64,000 bases of DNA from Prescottella defluvii (GCF_000738775.1 NZ_JPOC01000020.1:168040-232039); one strand, 5' to 3'. Shown: positions 1 to 32,110, counted from the first letter of the stretch. The notes: generated from the letters alone by a model not told the origin. Made by a program: numbers and translations.

Positions 1-1
1 A

Positions 2-2053
2 CTGCCGTCGTACATGGTGCCGTCGGCGTTCGTGGTGCTCGAAGCCCTGCCGCTCAACACGAACGGCAAGCTCGACCGCCAGGCGCTGCCGGCGCCGGTG
101 TTCGAGACTCGCGACTTCCGGGCTGCGACGACACCGCTCGAGGAGATCGTGGCCGGCGTCTTCGCGGACGTGCTCGGCGTGCCACGGGCCGGGCTGGACG
201 ACGACTTCTTCGAACTGGGCGGCAACTCGCTGGTCGCGACGCAGTTGGTGGCGCGACTCGGCGCCGCGCTCGACACCCAGGTGCCGGTGCGCCTGGTGTT
301 CGAGGACTCCACCGTCGCCGGCGTGGTGGCCGGGGTGACGCCGCTCGTGGGTCGCGGTGCTCGCGCCGCGCTCACGGCCGGGCCACGCCCGGAGCGGATT
401 CCGTTGTCGCTCGCGCAGCAGCGGATGTGGACCCTGAACCAGGTCGATCCGGGTTCGTCCGCGTACAACATCCCGGTCGCGGTGCGACTGTCCGGTGCGC
501 TGGACACCGCGATCCTGCGGGCCGCGGTGGCCGATGTCATCGCGCGGCACGAGGTGCTGCGCACGATGTATCCGGACACGGCCGACGGTCCGGCGCAGGT
601 GCTGGTACCGGTCTCCGACGTGGCACCGGACCTCGCGCCGGCGACGGTGACCGAGGCCGAGATCGTCGACCGCCTCGTCGAATTCGTCGGACGCGGATTC
701 GACGTCACCACCGAGGTGCCCGTCCGTGCGGCGCTGTTCGCGGTGGCCGAGACCGAGCACGTGCTCGCGTTCGTCGCCCACCACATCAGCGCCGACGGCT
801 TCTCGATGGGGCCGCTCGTCCGGGACGTCATGCTCGCGTACATCGCGCGGGTGGACGGTGGTGTGCCGCAGTGGCAGCCGCTGGACGTGCAGTACGCGGA
901 CTTCAGTCTGTGGCAGCGCGCGGTGCTCGGCGCCGAGTCCGACCCGGACAGCCCGGTGTCGCGTCAGGTCGCGTACTGGGCGGACGAGTTGCGGGGCGCT
1001 CCGGAGCTGTCGGCGCTGCCGACGGACCGTCCGCGTCCGGCCCGGCCGTCGATGGCCGGCGCCACCGTCGACGTCGACATCGACGCGGATCTTGCGGCGC
1101 GCGTGGAGAACACGGCCCGCGAGCAGGGCGCGACGACGTTCATGGTGTTCCATGCGGCGCTGGCGGTGTTGCTGTCGCGGCTCGGGGGCTCCGACGACGT
1201 CACGGTCGGCACCCCGGTCGCCGGTCGCGGTGAGGCCGCGCTCGACGATCTGATCGGCATGTTCGTCAACACCCTCGCCCTCCGCACACGGGTCGAGCCG
1301 GGCGCGCCGTTCACGGACCTGCTGGCCCAGGCCCGGGAGAAGGACCTCGCCGCATTCGGCAACGCCGACGTCCCGTTCGAGCAGGTGGTGGACGCCGCCG
1401 GTGCGCGCCGCTCGGGCGCGTACACGCCGCTGTTCCAGGTGATGCTCACGTTCCAGAACATCGACACGGGCACCTTCGCGTTGCCGGGCCTCGAGGTGTC
1501 GGCACTGGATCTCGGCGGTGATCAGGCCAAGTTCGACCTGCAGCTCACCGCGGTCGAGCAGTACGACGCCGACGGCGGGCTCACCGGTATCCGGGCGATG
1601 TTCACGTACGCCACGGACCTGTTCGACCCCGACACCGTCGCGGTCTTCGCCGATCGGTTCGTGCGGATCCTCGACGCGGTCACCGAGAATCCGTCGATCG
1701 TCCTGCGGGCGATCGACGTGACGACCGATGCCGAGCGGGAGGCGCTCGAACCGAAGAAGCAGCTCACGGTCGACGACCTCCCCGAACTGGTCGCGGGCGC
1801 CGCGCAGGTCGCGCCGGACACGGTGGCGATCGCGCACGCCGGCACCGACGTCACGTTCGGCCAGTTGCACGCCAAACTGGCGGCGACGGCCACCGCGATG
1901 GGCGGGGCGTTGAAGCCCGAGGCCCTGACGACCGTCGCGTTGTCGGGTCTGCTGCCGGGCATCCTCCCGGCGCTGGGTGCCGACGGGTACCAGGCGGCTG
2001 TCGCGGGCATGATCGCCGAGGCGTCGGCGATCATCGAGGGCGGACACGAGTGA
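2..2053 (+). CDS. Nonribosomal peptide synthetase, C-terminal part (partial)
   Basis: The start lies outside the window; the frame is open from base 2. Numbering from there, the protein begins in the last core motif of an adenylation domain (GKLDRQ, about residue 22). Next come a carrier domain (LGGNSL, about 72-77, with the phosphopantetheine serine) and a condensation domain ([10 protein letters not shown] from about 135; HHISADG at about 260). A tail of about 95 residues (from about 587) resembles the first part of an adenylation domain but stops before any ATP-binding motif. The condensation domain has no adenylation domain after it in the same chain, so it must work with the first adenylation domain of the next gene. 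Being collinear and 91 bp from that gene, it is probably co-transcribed. The peptide-synthetase call is certain; product and upstream modules are unknown. Confidence 0.93.
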   Translation: MPSYMVPSAFVVLEALPLNTNGKLDRQALPAPVFETRDFRAATTPLEEIVAGVFADVLGVPRAGLDDDFFELGGNSLVATQLVARLGAALDTQVPVRLVFEDSTVAGVVAGVTPLVGRGARAALTAGPRPERIPLSLAQQRMWTLNQVDPGSSAYNIPVAVRLSGALDTAILRAAVADVIARHEVLRTMYPDTADGPAQVLVPVSDVAPDLAPATVTEAEIVDRLVEFVGRGFDVTTEVPVRAALFAVAETEHVLAFVAHHISADGFSMGPLVRDVMLAYIARVDGGVPQWQPLDVQYADFSLWQRAVLGAESDPDSPVSRQVAYWADELRGAPELSALPTDRPRPARPSMAGATVDVDIDADLAARVENTAREQGATTFMVFHAALAVLLSRLGGSDDVTVGTPVAGRGEAALDDLIGMFVNTLALRTRVEPGAPFTDLLAQAREKDLAAFGNADVPFEQVVDAAGARRSGAYTPLFQVMLTFQNIDTGTFALPGLEVSALDLGGDQAKFDLQLTAVEQYDADGGLTGIRAMFTYATDLFDPDTVAVFADRFVRILDAVTENPSIVLRAIDVTTDAEREALEPKKQLTVDDLPELVAGAAQVAPDTVAIAHAGTDVTFGQLHAKLAATATAMGGALKPEALTTVALSGLLPGILPALGADGYQAAVAGMIAEASAIIEGGHE

Positions 2054-2067
2054 TCGCAGTCGGATGA

Positions 2068-2100
2068 TGCGGGGGAGCCGAGACATCGGCTCCCCCCGCA
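2068..2100 (+). terminator. Strong hairpin between the first two NRPS genes
   Basis: An 11-bp perfect stem (2071-2081 with 2086-2096) closes on a GACA loop, and three more pairs (2068-2070 with 2098-2100) follow after one bulged C. No T-run follows, so it may be an attenuator or an RNA-stabilising element rather than a full terminator. It starts 15 nt after the stop of the upstream NRPS and ends 45 nt before the preferred start of the next one. Confidence 0.6.
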
Positions 2101-2144
2101 TCGGGCGATCGAAGTTTTCAGATGTCGGGAAGGACACAAAGCAC

Positions 2145-12881
<10,737 letters not shown>

Positions 12882-12933
12882 GGCGATAATGATGGCTGGT
12901 CCCGGGCGATGTAGGTGTAAGGAAAGAGTCACT

Positions 12934-12998
12934 GTGGTGCGTTGTGAGATGCCAGGCCGTCGCATGTCGGCGATCGACACCCGAGGTGTTCGGAACGC

Positions 12999-13002
<4 letters not shown>
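12934..13002 (+). CDS. Short upstream ORF overlapping the start of the last NRPS gene
   Basis: A 22-codon frame starts GTG GTG at 12934, ten bases after an AAGGA purine run (12919-12923), and ends in TGA at 13000-13002. The stop overlaps the ATG of the next NRPS gene as ATGA. The arrangement looks like a leader peptide that couples translation to the large gene. No function can be read from the peptide (two ATGs inside, arginine-rich, one cysteine), and it may be only a chance frame in the 117-bp intergenic gap. Confidence 0.35.
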
Positions 13003-25202
<12,200 letters not shown>

Positions 25203-25210
25203 CGGGAGGA

Positions 25211-26164
25211 TCAGCAGGGCACCGCGTTGCGCGCGCCGTAGCCCGGGTCGAGCGCGCTCTGCACCCGGTGGACCGAGCGCGGATCGCTCAGAAGTCCCAC
25301 ATGCGACACGGTGGCACCCGGGCAGAGATCCTGGATCCACTCGTTGCGCACCGACACGCCAGGGTCGGGTACGAGGAACGACCCCTCGGGCGGGGTGATG
25401 ATCGCGTCGCTCCGGGACGCGACGACCGTGTACTCGATGCCGGAAATCGTCTCGCGGCCGGCATTGAGGTCGGCGAGGAACCGGGATCCGATCATCTGCT
25501 GGTACGACGCGACCCCGAAGCCGACCCCGGCGAGCCATTCGTTGCTCCGTTCGTCGGTGAGCCGCAGCGACGTGAAGGCGTCGACGAAACGCTGAAATCC
25601 GTTGAACGTGGTGCCGTGCGTCGTGGGACCCAGCATCACGAGACGGCCGACCTTGTTGCGGGACGGGTCGACGGCATCGGCCCCGCCCTCGAAGCGCAGG
25701 TACTGCCGGGCCATCGTGCCGCCCTGGGAGTGGCCCACGATGTCGACCTGGGCGGTGCCGGTGCGGGAGCGGACGGTCTCGACGAATCCGGCCAGTTCGC
25801 GCGCGGAGCTCCGGATGTCGCCCGTACCCCACGAGTGCGCCGAGGCGCCGTAGTTCAGTGTGAACACGCAGTAGCCCGAGTTCGCCAGCGCGGGAGACAG
25901 CGCACTCCAACTCTGCATGCTCATACCGGTGCCGTGTACCAGAACGACCGGCCGGGGGTGCTGCGCGCTCGGCCGGCAGGACCAGTCGTTGGCGCCCACC
26001 GGTGCGGCATCGGCCGACGCGGGTGCGGTGCCGGCCGCGGGCTGTGCGAGGCTCCCCGGCGCAGGCTCGGCAGTCGCGGAGGCCGGGTGAAGGCCCATCG
26101 CGCCGAGGAAAACCGCTGCCGTGGCGGCGAGGACGCGCGCCGTCGAGCGTTGCCGAATGGCCAT
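25211..26164 (-). CDS. Secreted alpha/beta-hydrolase, lipase-like
   Basis: 317 residues. A basic N-terminus and hydrophobic segment ending near ASATAEP form a signal peptide, so the enzyme is exported. The oxyanion strand reads VVLVHGTGMS (about residues 73-82), the nucleophile elbow GHSQGG (about 145) supplies the catalytic serine, and SHVG near the C-terminus is a good candidate for the catalytic histidine. This matches the secreted class 2 lipase/esterase family common in rhodococci. AGGAG lies about 8 nt before the ATG. It converges on the NRPS gene, 8 bp between stops, so a link with peptide processing is only positional. The substrate is unknown. Confidence 0.85.
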   Translation of the reverse strand: MAIRQRSTARVLAATAAVFLGAMGLHPASATAEPAPGSLAQPAAGTAPASADAAPVGANDWSCRPSAQHPRPVVLVHGTGMSMQSWSALSPALANSGYCVFTLNYGASAHSWGTGDIRSSARELAGFVETVRSRTGTAQVDIVGHSQGGTMARQYLRFEGGADAVDPSRNKVGRLVMLGPTTHGTTFNGFQRFVDAFTSLRLTDERSNEWLAGVGFGVASYQQMIGSRFLADLNAGRETISGIEYTVVASRSDAIITPPEGSFLVPDPGVSVRNEWIQDLCPGATVSHVGLLSDPRSVHRVQSALDPGYGARNAVPC

Positions 26165-26318
26165 TCTGGGGCTCCTGGAAAGCTGTGGAGATGCAGTGAT
26201 TCGCTGAATTGATATCAGACGAAAGAGGCATTCAACCCGCTATCCGGATGAATGATCGGCTGCGTTGGGGTAGTACCGGGGACCGAACCGATCAAGCGGC
26301 CGGCCAGAGGTGGCCCAG

Positions 26319-26346
26319 AGGTCGTCCGGTAGGCACCGGACGACCT
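26319..26346 (-). terminator. Hairpin after the ABC transporter operon
   Basis: A perfect 12-bp inverted repeat (26319-26330 with 26335-26346) with a 4-base loop, 21 bp past the stop of the last permease gene on the - strand. No strong T-run follows. It probably ends the drr-like operon. The rest of the gap to the lipase gene shows nothing else I can identify. Confidence 0.6.
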
Positions 26347-26367
26347 GTAGTCGGCGAGTGTTCCGGC

Positions 26368-27246
26368 TCAGCCGGTCGCGGCGGCGCGCCGGTAGCCGCG
26401 GATCGCCGGGTAGATGAACACCGCCATCATGCCGAACGACCACGCCAGCGTCTGCAACACCGGTTCGAGGACCGGGCCGCCGACCGCGAGACCGCGCATG
26501 GCGTCGATGGCACACGACATCGGCTGAGCCGAGACCACCGGTTGCAGCCACGTCGGATAGGCCATCACGGGGACGAATCCGGAGTTGAAGAACATCAGCA
26601 GCGTGCACGCGATGGAGACGAGTTCAACGAGCGGAGCGTCGCCGGCGACCGTGGCCAGTGCCGTCACCATCATCGCGAAGCCCATCCCGAAGATCACCGG
26701 AATCACCAGCAACAGGATGCTCGGGAGGATCCCCTGATTCATCCGGAATCCGAGCGCGAACCCGACCGCCAGGATGATGACGGTCGTCGCCAGAACCCGC
26801 ACGGCCTCCGCCATCATCCGCCCGACGAGGCCCGCGGCACGATGGATGGGCAGCGTCCAGAACCGCGACAGCAGACCCGTTTTCCGTTCGGTCCGCAGAC
26901 CCACCGCACTCACGATCGAGCCGAACATCGCGCCGACGAGGATGATCATCGGAACCTGCCCGTAGATCGCGGGCATGCCGGTCGCTGCCGTCACGGTGTT
27001 ACCGATGACGACCCGGAACATGATCAGCGTCAACGCCGGATAGAGCAGCGCCTGGATCATCGTCGACGGGTCGCGTGCCCACCGCATCAGCAGTCGTTTG
27101 CACTGGATCGAACTGTGCGTCCACAACGACTGCATCGACTGCTCGTCCCACGCGTTCACCGGGCGCGGGAAGCCGAGGCCACCGTCGTCGATCCGGCGAT
27201 CCGGCGACGTCACGGCTGACCGGGAGAACTGGGAGTGTTCAGTCAT
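26368..27246 (-). CDS. ABC-2 type transporter permease (DrrC-like)
   Basis: 292 residues from the ATG at 27246, which overlaps the TGA of the upstream permease gene by 4 bp (ATGA), so translation is coupled. A hydrophilic N-terminus of about 50 residues is followed by about six hydrophobic segments (for example ALLYPALTLIMFRVVIG and MIILVGAMFGSIVSAVG), the pattern of ABC-2 membrane subunits of the DrrB/DrrC family. With the other two genes it would form an exporter of lipophilic compounds. Being next to a peptide synthetase cluster suggests export of the peptide product, but that is inference. Which of the two permeases corresponds to DrrB or DrrC cannot be settled here. Confidence 0.85.
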   Translation of the reverse strand: MTEHSQFSRSAVTSPDRRIDDGGLGFPRPVNAWDEQSMQSLWTHSSIQCKRLLMRWARDPSTMIQALLYPALTLIMFRVVIGNTVTAATGMPAIYGQVPMIILVGAMFGSIVSAVGLRTERKTGLLSRFWTLPIHRAAGLVGRMMAEAVRVLATTVIILAVGFALGFRMNQGILPSILLLVIPVIFGMGFAMMVTALATVAGDAPLVELVSIACTLLMFFNSGFVPVMAYPTWLQPVVSAQPMSCAIDAMRGLAVGGPVLEPVLQTLAWSFGMMAVFIYPAIRGYRRAAATG

Positions 27247-28109
27247 CGTCGCCTCATACTTGCCCACCAGGCGAGCGGACCGAACACCGCTGCCAATCCG
27301 ACGCACCATGCGGCTGCGGGGAACAACGTCGACGCCGACACCCCGCCCTCGGCCATGTCGCGCATGGCGAAGGAGAACTGGGAAATCGGCTGGTTACGGA
27401 CGAACGGCCGGATCCATTCGGGGAATCCGGATTCCGGGACGAAACCACACGACAGCATCCCGAGGATCAGCTGCGGAAGGGCGAGCGCCTGCGCGGTCGC
27501 CTCGGGCGACTTCGACAGCGTGCCGATCGCGTCGGCACCGAGCGACAGGGTGAGACTGATCGCGAGGGCCATCACGCAGAAGAGGACCGCCGGAACGAAT
27601 CCCGCACCGAACCGGAACCCGATCGCATAGCCGTACGCGAGCGCCGCCCCGAGCGCGATCGCCGAGCGGACCAGCGCACTGGTCATGCGGGACAGCAAGG
27701 GCACCGGACCCGACACCGGCATCGTCTTGAGCCTGGTCGTCAGCCCGTGCAGCGCCTCGACCGACGCCAGCTGCGACGCCGAGATCGCGGTGAAGGCCAT
27801 CGCCTGCAACACGATGATCGGCATCAGGAACTGCGCGTAGTCGATCCCCTGCAGCTTCATCACGAACCGCAGCGGTAGATAGAAGCCGATGGTGAAGATC
27901 AGCGGAGCAATGATCGCGACGGCGAGCTCGCCCGTCTTCACCATCGTCTTGAGAGTCCGGCCGGTCAGCGCCACCCACTGCTGGAACCCGTTGGGGTCCG
28001 GACGGCGGTGCGAGCCGATCCGCCGTGCGGGCACGCTCACCGCGGCCTGCTTCGACGACGCGGACACCGAGATCCCCTTCGCGGCAGCACTCTCCGCCGA
28101 GGTCGTCAT
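27243..28109 (-). CDS. ABC-2 type transporter permease (DrrB-like)
   Basis: 288 residues. The start is taken at ATG 28109 because it overlaps the stop of the ATPase gene as ATGA; the frame stays open further upstream only because it runs under that gene. The first 50 residues are hydrophilic, then about six membrane segments follow (AVAIIAPLIFTIGFYLPL, FLMPIIVLQAMAFTAI, ALAYGYAIGF, AVLFCVMALAISLTLSL and others). It belongs with the downstream permease and the upstream ATPase as a DrrABC-type exporter, a family known for daunorubicin efflux and mycobacterial PDIM export. Confidence 0.87.
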   Translation of the reverse strand: MTTSAESAAAKGISVSASSKQAAVSVPARRIGSHRRPDPNGFQQWVALTGRTLKTMVKTGELAVAIIAPLIFTIGFYLPLRFVMKLQGIDYAQFLMPIIVLQAMAFTAISASQLASVEALHGLTTRLKTMPVSGPVPLLSRMTSALVRSAIALGAALAYGYAIGFRFGAGFVPAVLFCVMALAISLTLSLGADAIGTLSKSPEATAQALALPQLILGMLSCGFVPESGFPEWIRPFVRNQPISQFSFAMRDMAEGGVSASTLFPAAAWCVGLAAVFGPLAWWASMRRR

Positions 28110-29083
28110 CGCTGATTCTCCGGTGCGGAATGGCCGGTCAAGGACAGGAAGACATCGTCGAGGGACGGTCGGCGCAACGCGATGTCGGCCAGTTCGATCC
28201 CCGCGGCATCGAGTCGTCGCAGCGCCTCGGACAGCGTGCCGGCCCCGTGCGGGGCCGGAATCGCGAGCCGATCGCTGTCCTCGGAGATCTCGGCACGAAC
28301 CTCGATCGGAACCAGATTGCCGAGCGCATGCACCGCCCACGGCAGTTTCTGCGGATCGAGCGGAACGATCTCGCAGTAGCTGCCGCCGGTCCGCGCCTTC
28401 AGTTGGTCGGCCGTGCCCTCCGCGATCACCGTGCCGCGATCGATGACGATGATGTTGTCGCTGAGCAGGTCGGCCTCCTCGAGATACTGCGTGGTCAACA
28501 GCACCGTGATGCCCTGCGCCTTCAGCGTGTTGACGAGCGACCACACGCCCTGTCGACTGCGCGGGTCCAGGCCGGTCGTCGGCTCGTCGAGGAACACCAC
28601 CTCGGGGCGGACCACCAGACCGCACGCGATGTCGATGCGGCGGCGCATGCCGCCCGAGTAGTTCCGCACCGCGCGCTTACCGGTATCGAGGAGATCGAAC
28701 TCGGCGAGCAGTTCCTGGGCGCGCTGGCGGGCCGACGCGCGGTCGAGACCCATCAGCCGGCCGAACAGCTCGATGTTCTCGCGGCCCGACAGCGTCTCGT
28801 CGAGCGCGGCGTACTGGCCGGTCATCATGATCGACCGGCGGACGTCCGCGGCGTGGCTGACCACGTCGTGGCCGGCAACCATCGCTCGGCCGCTGTCGGG
28901 TCGGAGGAGCGTGGACAGCACCTTGACCGTCGTGGTCTTTCCGGCGCCGTTGGGCCCGAGAATGCCCAGAACAGTTCCGCGCTGGGCCTGGAAACTGACG
29001 CCCTGCAAAGCCTTCACATCGCCGAAGGACTTGTGGACATCGTCGACCAGTACCGCTGCGTCCTGGAATATGGGCATCGACAC
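28106..29083 (-). CDS. ABC transporter ATP-binding protein (DrrA family)
   Basis: 325 residues. Walker A GPNGAGKTT at about residue 43, signature YSGGMRRR at about 142, Walker B VVFLDEPTTGLD at about 162 and the H-loop segment VLLTTQYLEEAD at about 195. The C-terminal 100 residues carry the DrrA-type extension (RRPSLDDVFLSLTG). It powers the two permeases encoded immediately downstream, and all three genes overlap by 4 bp. It is the first gene of the operon, so the promoter should lie in the 189 bp between it and the GntR gene. Confidence 0.93.
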   Translation of the reverse strand: MSMPIFQDAAVLVDDVHKSFGDVKALQGVSFQAQRGTVLGILGPNGAGKTTTVKVLSTLLRPDSGRAMVAGHDVVSHAADVRRSIMMTGQYAALDETLSGRENIELFGRLMGLDRASARQRAQELLAEFDLLDTGKRAVRNYSGGMRRRIDIACGLVVRPEVVFLDEPTTGLDPRSRQGVWSLVNTLKAQGITVLLTTQYLEEADLLSDNIIVIDRGTVIAEGTADQLKARTGGSYCEIVPLDPQKLPWAVHALGNLVPIEVRAEISEDSDRLAIPAPHGAGTLSEALRRLDAAGIELADIALRRPSLDDVFLSLTGHSAPENQR

Positions 29084-29272
29084 TCCGCTGTTTCACCTGG
29101 GTTCGGATGGGTGACCGCTCACAGGGTCCACGTGTCCATCCGTCGACGTGTAATCCCTCCGCTCCCGCAAAATGTTACCCGGCGCTGTGACGCGGGTCGT
29201 TCTGTGCGGTTTGCCCCGAGCGTCGCCCCGCGGCTCGGGATCCGTCGATTTCCCGGTCGGCCGTTTGTTTGA

Positions 29273-29968
29273 TCAGTGCCAAATTCCGACGGTCTCCAGG
29301 TGCCGCACCAGGCGTTTTGCGCCGTCCTCGAAATGCGCGTGGGTCTCCGCTGCGACCGCCACGGCGTCGCGCGCGGCAAGCGCCGACAGCAGGCGTGTGT
29401 GACTCGCCACCGCCTCGTGCCCCCAGTCCGGGTCCGACGAGTAGAAGTGCGCCGGTGTGTAGCGCGTGGCATTGAGAAGGAACCACGACAACTTCCGCGC
29501 ACCGGCCAGCCGATTGAGGATGCGGTGGAAACCGAACTCGAGTTCCTCGATCCGGGCGGCGTCCCGGTCGGCGACCGCACGCCGCAGCTGTTCGTTCACT
29601 GCCCGGAGCTCCGCGAGGGCGTCGTCGTCGACCACCTCTGTGGCCCGAACAGCCAGTTCCTCGGCGATCCGGCCCTGCAACCAGAAGAGGTCGTCGACGT
29701 CGTCACGACTGAGTGGGGCGACGACGTAGCCCCGGTGGGGGACCAGTTCGACGAGGCCCTCGCCGCGCAGCGTCAGTAGTGCCTCGCGTACCGGCGTGAC
29801 GCTGACCCCCAGTTCGGCCGCGGTCTCGTCGAGGCGGATGAAGTCCCCGGGCCGCGCACCGCCCGACATGATCAGATTCCGCACGTGCACCGCGACATCG
29901 TCGGAGAGCTGCGGCCGGCGGTGCAACGTGCGCGGTGACGTGGGGCGAGGGGCGGCGGACGAGGTCAT
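29273..29968 (-). CDS. GntR-family transcriptional regulator (FadR/FCD type)
   Basis: 231 residues from ATG 29968, preceded by AAGGAG about 8 nt upstream; longer in-frame starts would include low-complexity non-coding sequence. The winged helix-turn-helix is at about 25-90 (TAAELGVSVTPVREALLTL, then HRGYVVA), followed by an all-helical FCD ligand domain with its conserved polar residues (LEFGFHRIL, SHTRLLSAL). Such proteins usually repress nearby metabolic or transport genes in response to an organic acid. It lies upstream of and in the same direction as the ABC operon, so it may control it or itself; no operator could be defined. Confidence 0.88.
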   Translation of the reverse strand: MTSSAAPRPTSPRTLHRRPQLSDDVAVHVRNLIMSGGARPGDFIRLDETAAELGVSVTPVREALLTLRGEGLVELVPHRGYVVAPLSRDDVDDLFWLQGRIAEELAVRATEVVDDDALAELRAVNEQLRRAVADRDAARIEELEFGFHRILNRLAGARKLSWFLLNATRYTPAHFYSSDPDWGHEAVASHTRLLSALAARDAVAVAAETHAHFEDGAKRLVRHLETVGIWH

Positions 29969-30135
29969 GAGCACTCCTTCGCGGGACGGGAACTCCCGCT
30001 GTCGTCTGCAGCCACCGCGGAGGGTTCGCGATCCGAACCGGTCGCTGTGACGCGTGCAACAGTTGATCGGATCGAATATATCGGGTGGGTGCCGCCCGAC
30101 CCGCATCCGCAGCCGATCGACGCCGGCGCTCGCAC

Positions 30136-30612
30136 TCAGGCCGGCGTCACCCACACGGTGATGTCCGCGCGGACCACCTCGGTGCCGTCCCTGTCGGTGA
30201 GCGAGACCGGGATGGTGAGTTCGGTGCCGGAGGTGATGGCCGGGAAGTCGGGGAGTGCGGACAGCGACGCGGTCGCACGCAGTCGGGTCTGCGCCTTCGT
30301 GACGTAGCGGACGTTCATCGACTTGGGAATCCATCTATGCGTGGACGGCACCGTGGCTTCCGCCAGCATGCCCATCGCGGCCTCGGCGAGATTGCAGGCG
30401 GCGATCGCGTGAAAGGTCTTGATGTGGTTGTGGACTCCCCACCACTTCGGGGCCGAGATCACGCAGAGTCCGGGTGCCAACTGCTCCACGCTCGGCAGCA
30501 CGGTCGCGAAGTAGGGGACCCGGGCGCACATGCCGATCGAGAACAGTGCGCGGCCGAATCGGTTGGCGGGCAGGCGTTGCCAGCTTCGGTAGGTGGCGGT
30601 CGCGGTCGTCAT
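30136..30612 (-). CDS. DUF4442 hotdog-fold protein, possible thioesterase
   Basis: 158 residues from ATG 30612; an in-frame TTG three codons upstream is the alternative. The segment HNHIKTFHAIAACNLAEAAMG is typical of the DUF4442/PaaI-like hotdog fold (here the residues from HNHIK through NLAEA are most diagnostic), where the conserved Asn/His region lies in the acyl-CoA site. Enzymes of this fold usually hydrolyse acyl-CoA thioesters. The substrate is unknown. It stands alone, in the opposite direction to the ribosomal operon, and shares a 510-bp intergenic region with it. Confidence 0.75.
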   Translation of the reverse strand: MTTATATYRSWQRLPANRFGRALFSIGMCARVPYFATVLPSVEQLAPGLCVISAPKWWGVHNHIKTFHAIAACNLAEAAMGMLAEATVPSTHRWIPKSMNVRYVTKAQTRLRATASLSALPDFPAITSGTELTIPVSLTDRDGTEVVRADITVWVTPA

Positions 30613-30622
30613 GGAACGCAAC

Positions 30623-30638
30623 CTTACTCATCGGTAAG
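30623..30638. promoter_or_regulatory. Inverted repeat upstream of the DUF4442 gene
   Basis: CTTAC-6 bp-GTAAG, ten bases before the ATG of the DUF4442 gene. It may be an operator, but half-sites of five bases are common by chance. Confidence 0.25.
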
Positions 30639-30712
30639 ATGTTCGGTGGTGATTCGAGTCGACAGCAGCCGTTGACCTCGGGCTTGTCCGTGAACCTGTC
30701 CCGGGATGTGAT

Positions 30713-30741
30713 TTGAACTCTCGGGTCCACTACGGCATACT
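30713..30741 (+). promoter_or_regulatory. Candidate promoter of the S10 ribosomal operon
   Basis: TTGAAC (30713-30718), 17 bp, CATACT (30736-30741): a good sigma-A-type match. It would give a leader of about 370 nt before rpsJ. The stretch 30613-31122 has no convincing gene; it holds this promoter, the DUF4442 gene's upstream repeat and the hairpin at 31048-31078. Confidence 0.5.
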
Positions 30742-31047
30742 GATCGGGTTGCCTTGACTGAGACGTGATCCGTCGCGACTCGGGTCGGGCGGGATGAACG
30801 TCGAAGATCGCGTCGAAAGACCTGGTCACGGCGAATGCAAGACGGAAGCAGTACCCAGCTTTGCGCCCATTGCGGGTGCATCCGGTTCGAGTTTCCGAGG
30901 CTTCTGGAGAGCGATCTCCGGGGCCCGGGAATAAGTGGCAGGGCGACACGCCCGACCGCGTGGACCGGAGAACCATGACAGATGAACAGCGGCAGCGGAT
31001 CGAGTGATGTCTCGGTCGCCATTCCAATGTTCGTGTCGTGTTTCAGT

Positions 31048-31078
31048 CCGGGGACTGTGCAGACGAGGTAGTCCCCGG
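31048..31078 (+). promoter_or_regulatory. Leader hairpin before rpsJ
   Basis: A perfect 9-bp stem CCGGGGACT/AGTCCCCGG with a 13-base loop ends 44 nt before the rpsJ start. In other bacteria the S10 leader is a site of feedback control by a ribosomal protein (L4 in E. coli). Whether this hairpin does that here is unknown. Confidence 0.45.
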
Positions 31079-31122
31079 CTCGATCGGGTTCTACGAAACG
31101 CGGCAAGAAAAGGACACTAAGC

Positions 31123-31428
31123 GTGGCGGGACAGAAGATCCGCATCAGGCTCAAGGCCTATGACCATGAGGCGATCGACGCGTCAGCGCGCAAGATCGTC
31201 GAGACGGTGACCCGTACCGGGGCCCGCGTGGTCGGCCCGGTGCCGTTGCCTACCGAGAAGAACGTGTACTGCGTCATCCGCTCGCCGCACAAGTACAAGG
31301 ACTCGCGCGAGCACTTCGAGATGCGTACTCACAAGCGGCTGATCGACATCCTCGACCCGACGCCGAAGACGGTTGACGCGCTCATGCGTATCGACCTTCC
31401 GGCCAGCGTCGACGTCAACATTCAGTGA
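31123..31428 (+). CDS. rpsJ: 30S ribosomal protein S10
   Basis: 101 residues, the usual length. GTG start at 31123 behind AAAGGAC. The N-terminal [10 protein letters not shown] and the [14 protein letters not shown] stretch are characteristic of S10, which sits in the head of the small subunit and also binds NusB in antitermination. First gene of the S10 operon after a leader of several hundred bases. Confidence 0.98.
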   Translation: MAGQKIRIRLKAYDHEAIDASARKIVETVTRTGARVVGPVPLPTEKNVYCVIRSPHKYKDSREHFEMRTHKRLIDILDPTPKTVDALMRIDLPASVDVNIQ

Positions 31429-31456
31429 GCTTGGGAAGACGCAGCGGAGATAACAC

Positions 31457-32110
31457 ATGACTAATCAGATCAAGGGAATCCTGGGCACCAAGCTCGGCAT
31501 GACCCAGGTCTTCGACGAGAACAACCGGGTCGTCCCGGTCACCGTCGTCAAGGCTGGGCCCAACGTCGTCACCCAGATTCGTACCGAAGAGCGTGACGGC
31601 TACAGCGCCGTGCAGCTGGCCTTCGGCGCCATCGACCCGCGCAAGGTGAACAAGCCCACCTCGGGCCAGTTCGCCAAGGCCGGCGTCACCCCGCGTCGCC
31701 ACATCGTCGAGCTTCGTGTCGCCGACACCTCGGAGTACGAGGTCGGCCAGGAGCTCACTGCCGAGGTGTTCGAGGACGGCGCATACGTCGACGTCACCGG
31801 CACCAGCAAGGGCAAGGGCTTCGCCGGCACGATGAAGCGTCACGGCTTCTCCGGCCAGGGTGCCTCCCACGGCGCGCAGGCTGTCCACCGTCGCCCGGGC
31901 TCCATCGGTGGCTGTGCCACCCCCGGTCGCGTGTTCAAGGGCATGCGCATGTCGGGCCGCATGGGCTCCGACCGCATCACGACGCAGAACCTCTCGGTCC
32001 ACAAGGTGGATGCCGAGAACGGTCTGCTGCTGATCAAGGGTGCGATCCCCGGCCGCAAGGGCGGCCTCGTGATCGTCAAGACCGCAGTGAAGGGTGGTGC
32101 GTCGGCATGA
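31457..32110 (+). CDS. rplC: 50S ribosomal protein L3
   Basis: 217 residues. It begins with [14 protein letters not shown] and contains the long central extension with HRRPGSIG and MRMSGRMG that reaches towards the peptidyl-transferase centre. L3 is an early assembly protein of the large subunit. Its stop overlaps the rplD start as ATGA, so the two are translationally coupled. Confidence 0.98.
   Translation: MTNQIKGILGTKLGMTQVFDENNRVVPVTVVKAGPNVVTQIRTEERDGYSAVQLAFGAIDPRKVNKPTSGQFAKAGVTPRRHIVELRVADTSEYEVGQELTAEVFEDGAYVDVTGTSKGKGFAGTMKRHGFSGQGASHGAQAVHRRPGSIGGCATPGRVFKGMRMSGRMGSDRITTQNLSVHKVDAENGLLLIKGAIPGRKGGLVIVKTAVKGGASA

Noticed and set aside
2064..2144. Longer start for the middle NRPS at ATG 2064
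   Set aside because: The extra 27 codons span the intergenic hairpin, and the good ribosome-binding site belongs to ATG 2145.
26209..27219. A 336-codon open frame on the + strand
   Set aside because: Antisense to the ABC permease gene, His/Arg/Asp-rich and without a ribosome-binding site or domain.
28110..28625. Upstream extension of the DrrB-like permease frame
   Set aside because: The extra 172 codons run under the ATPase gene; the ATGA overlap at 28109 fixes the start.
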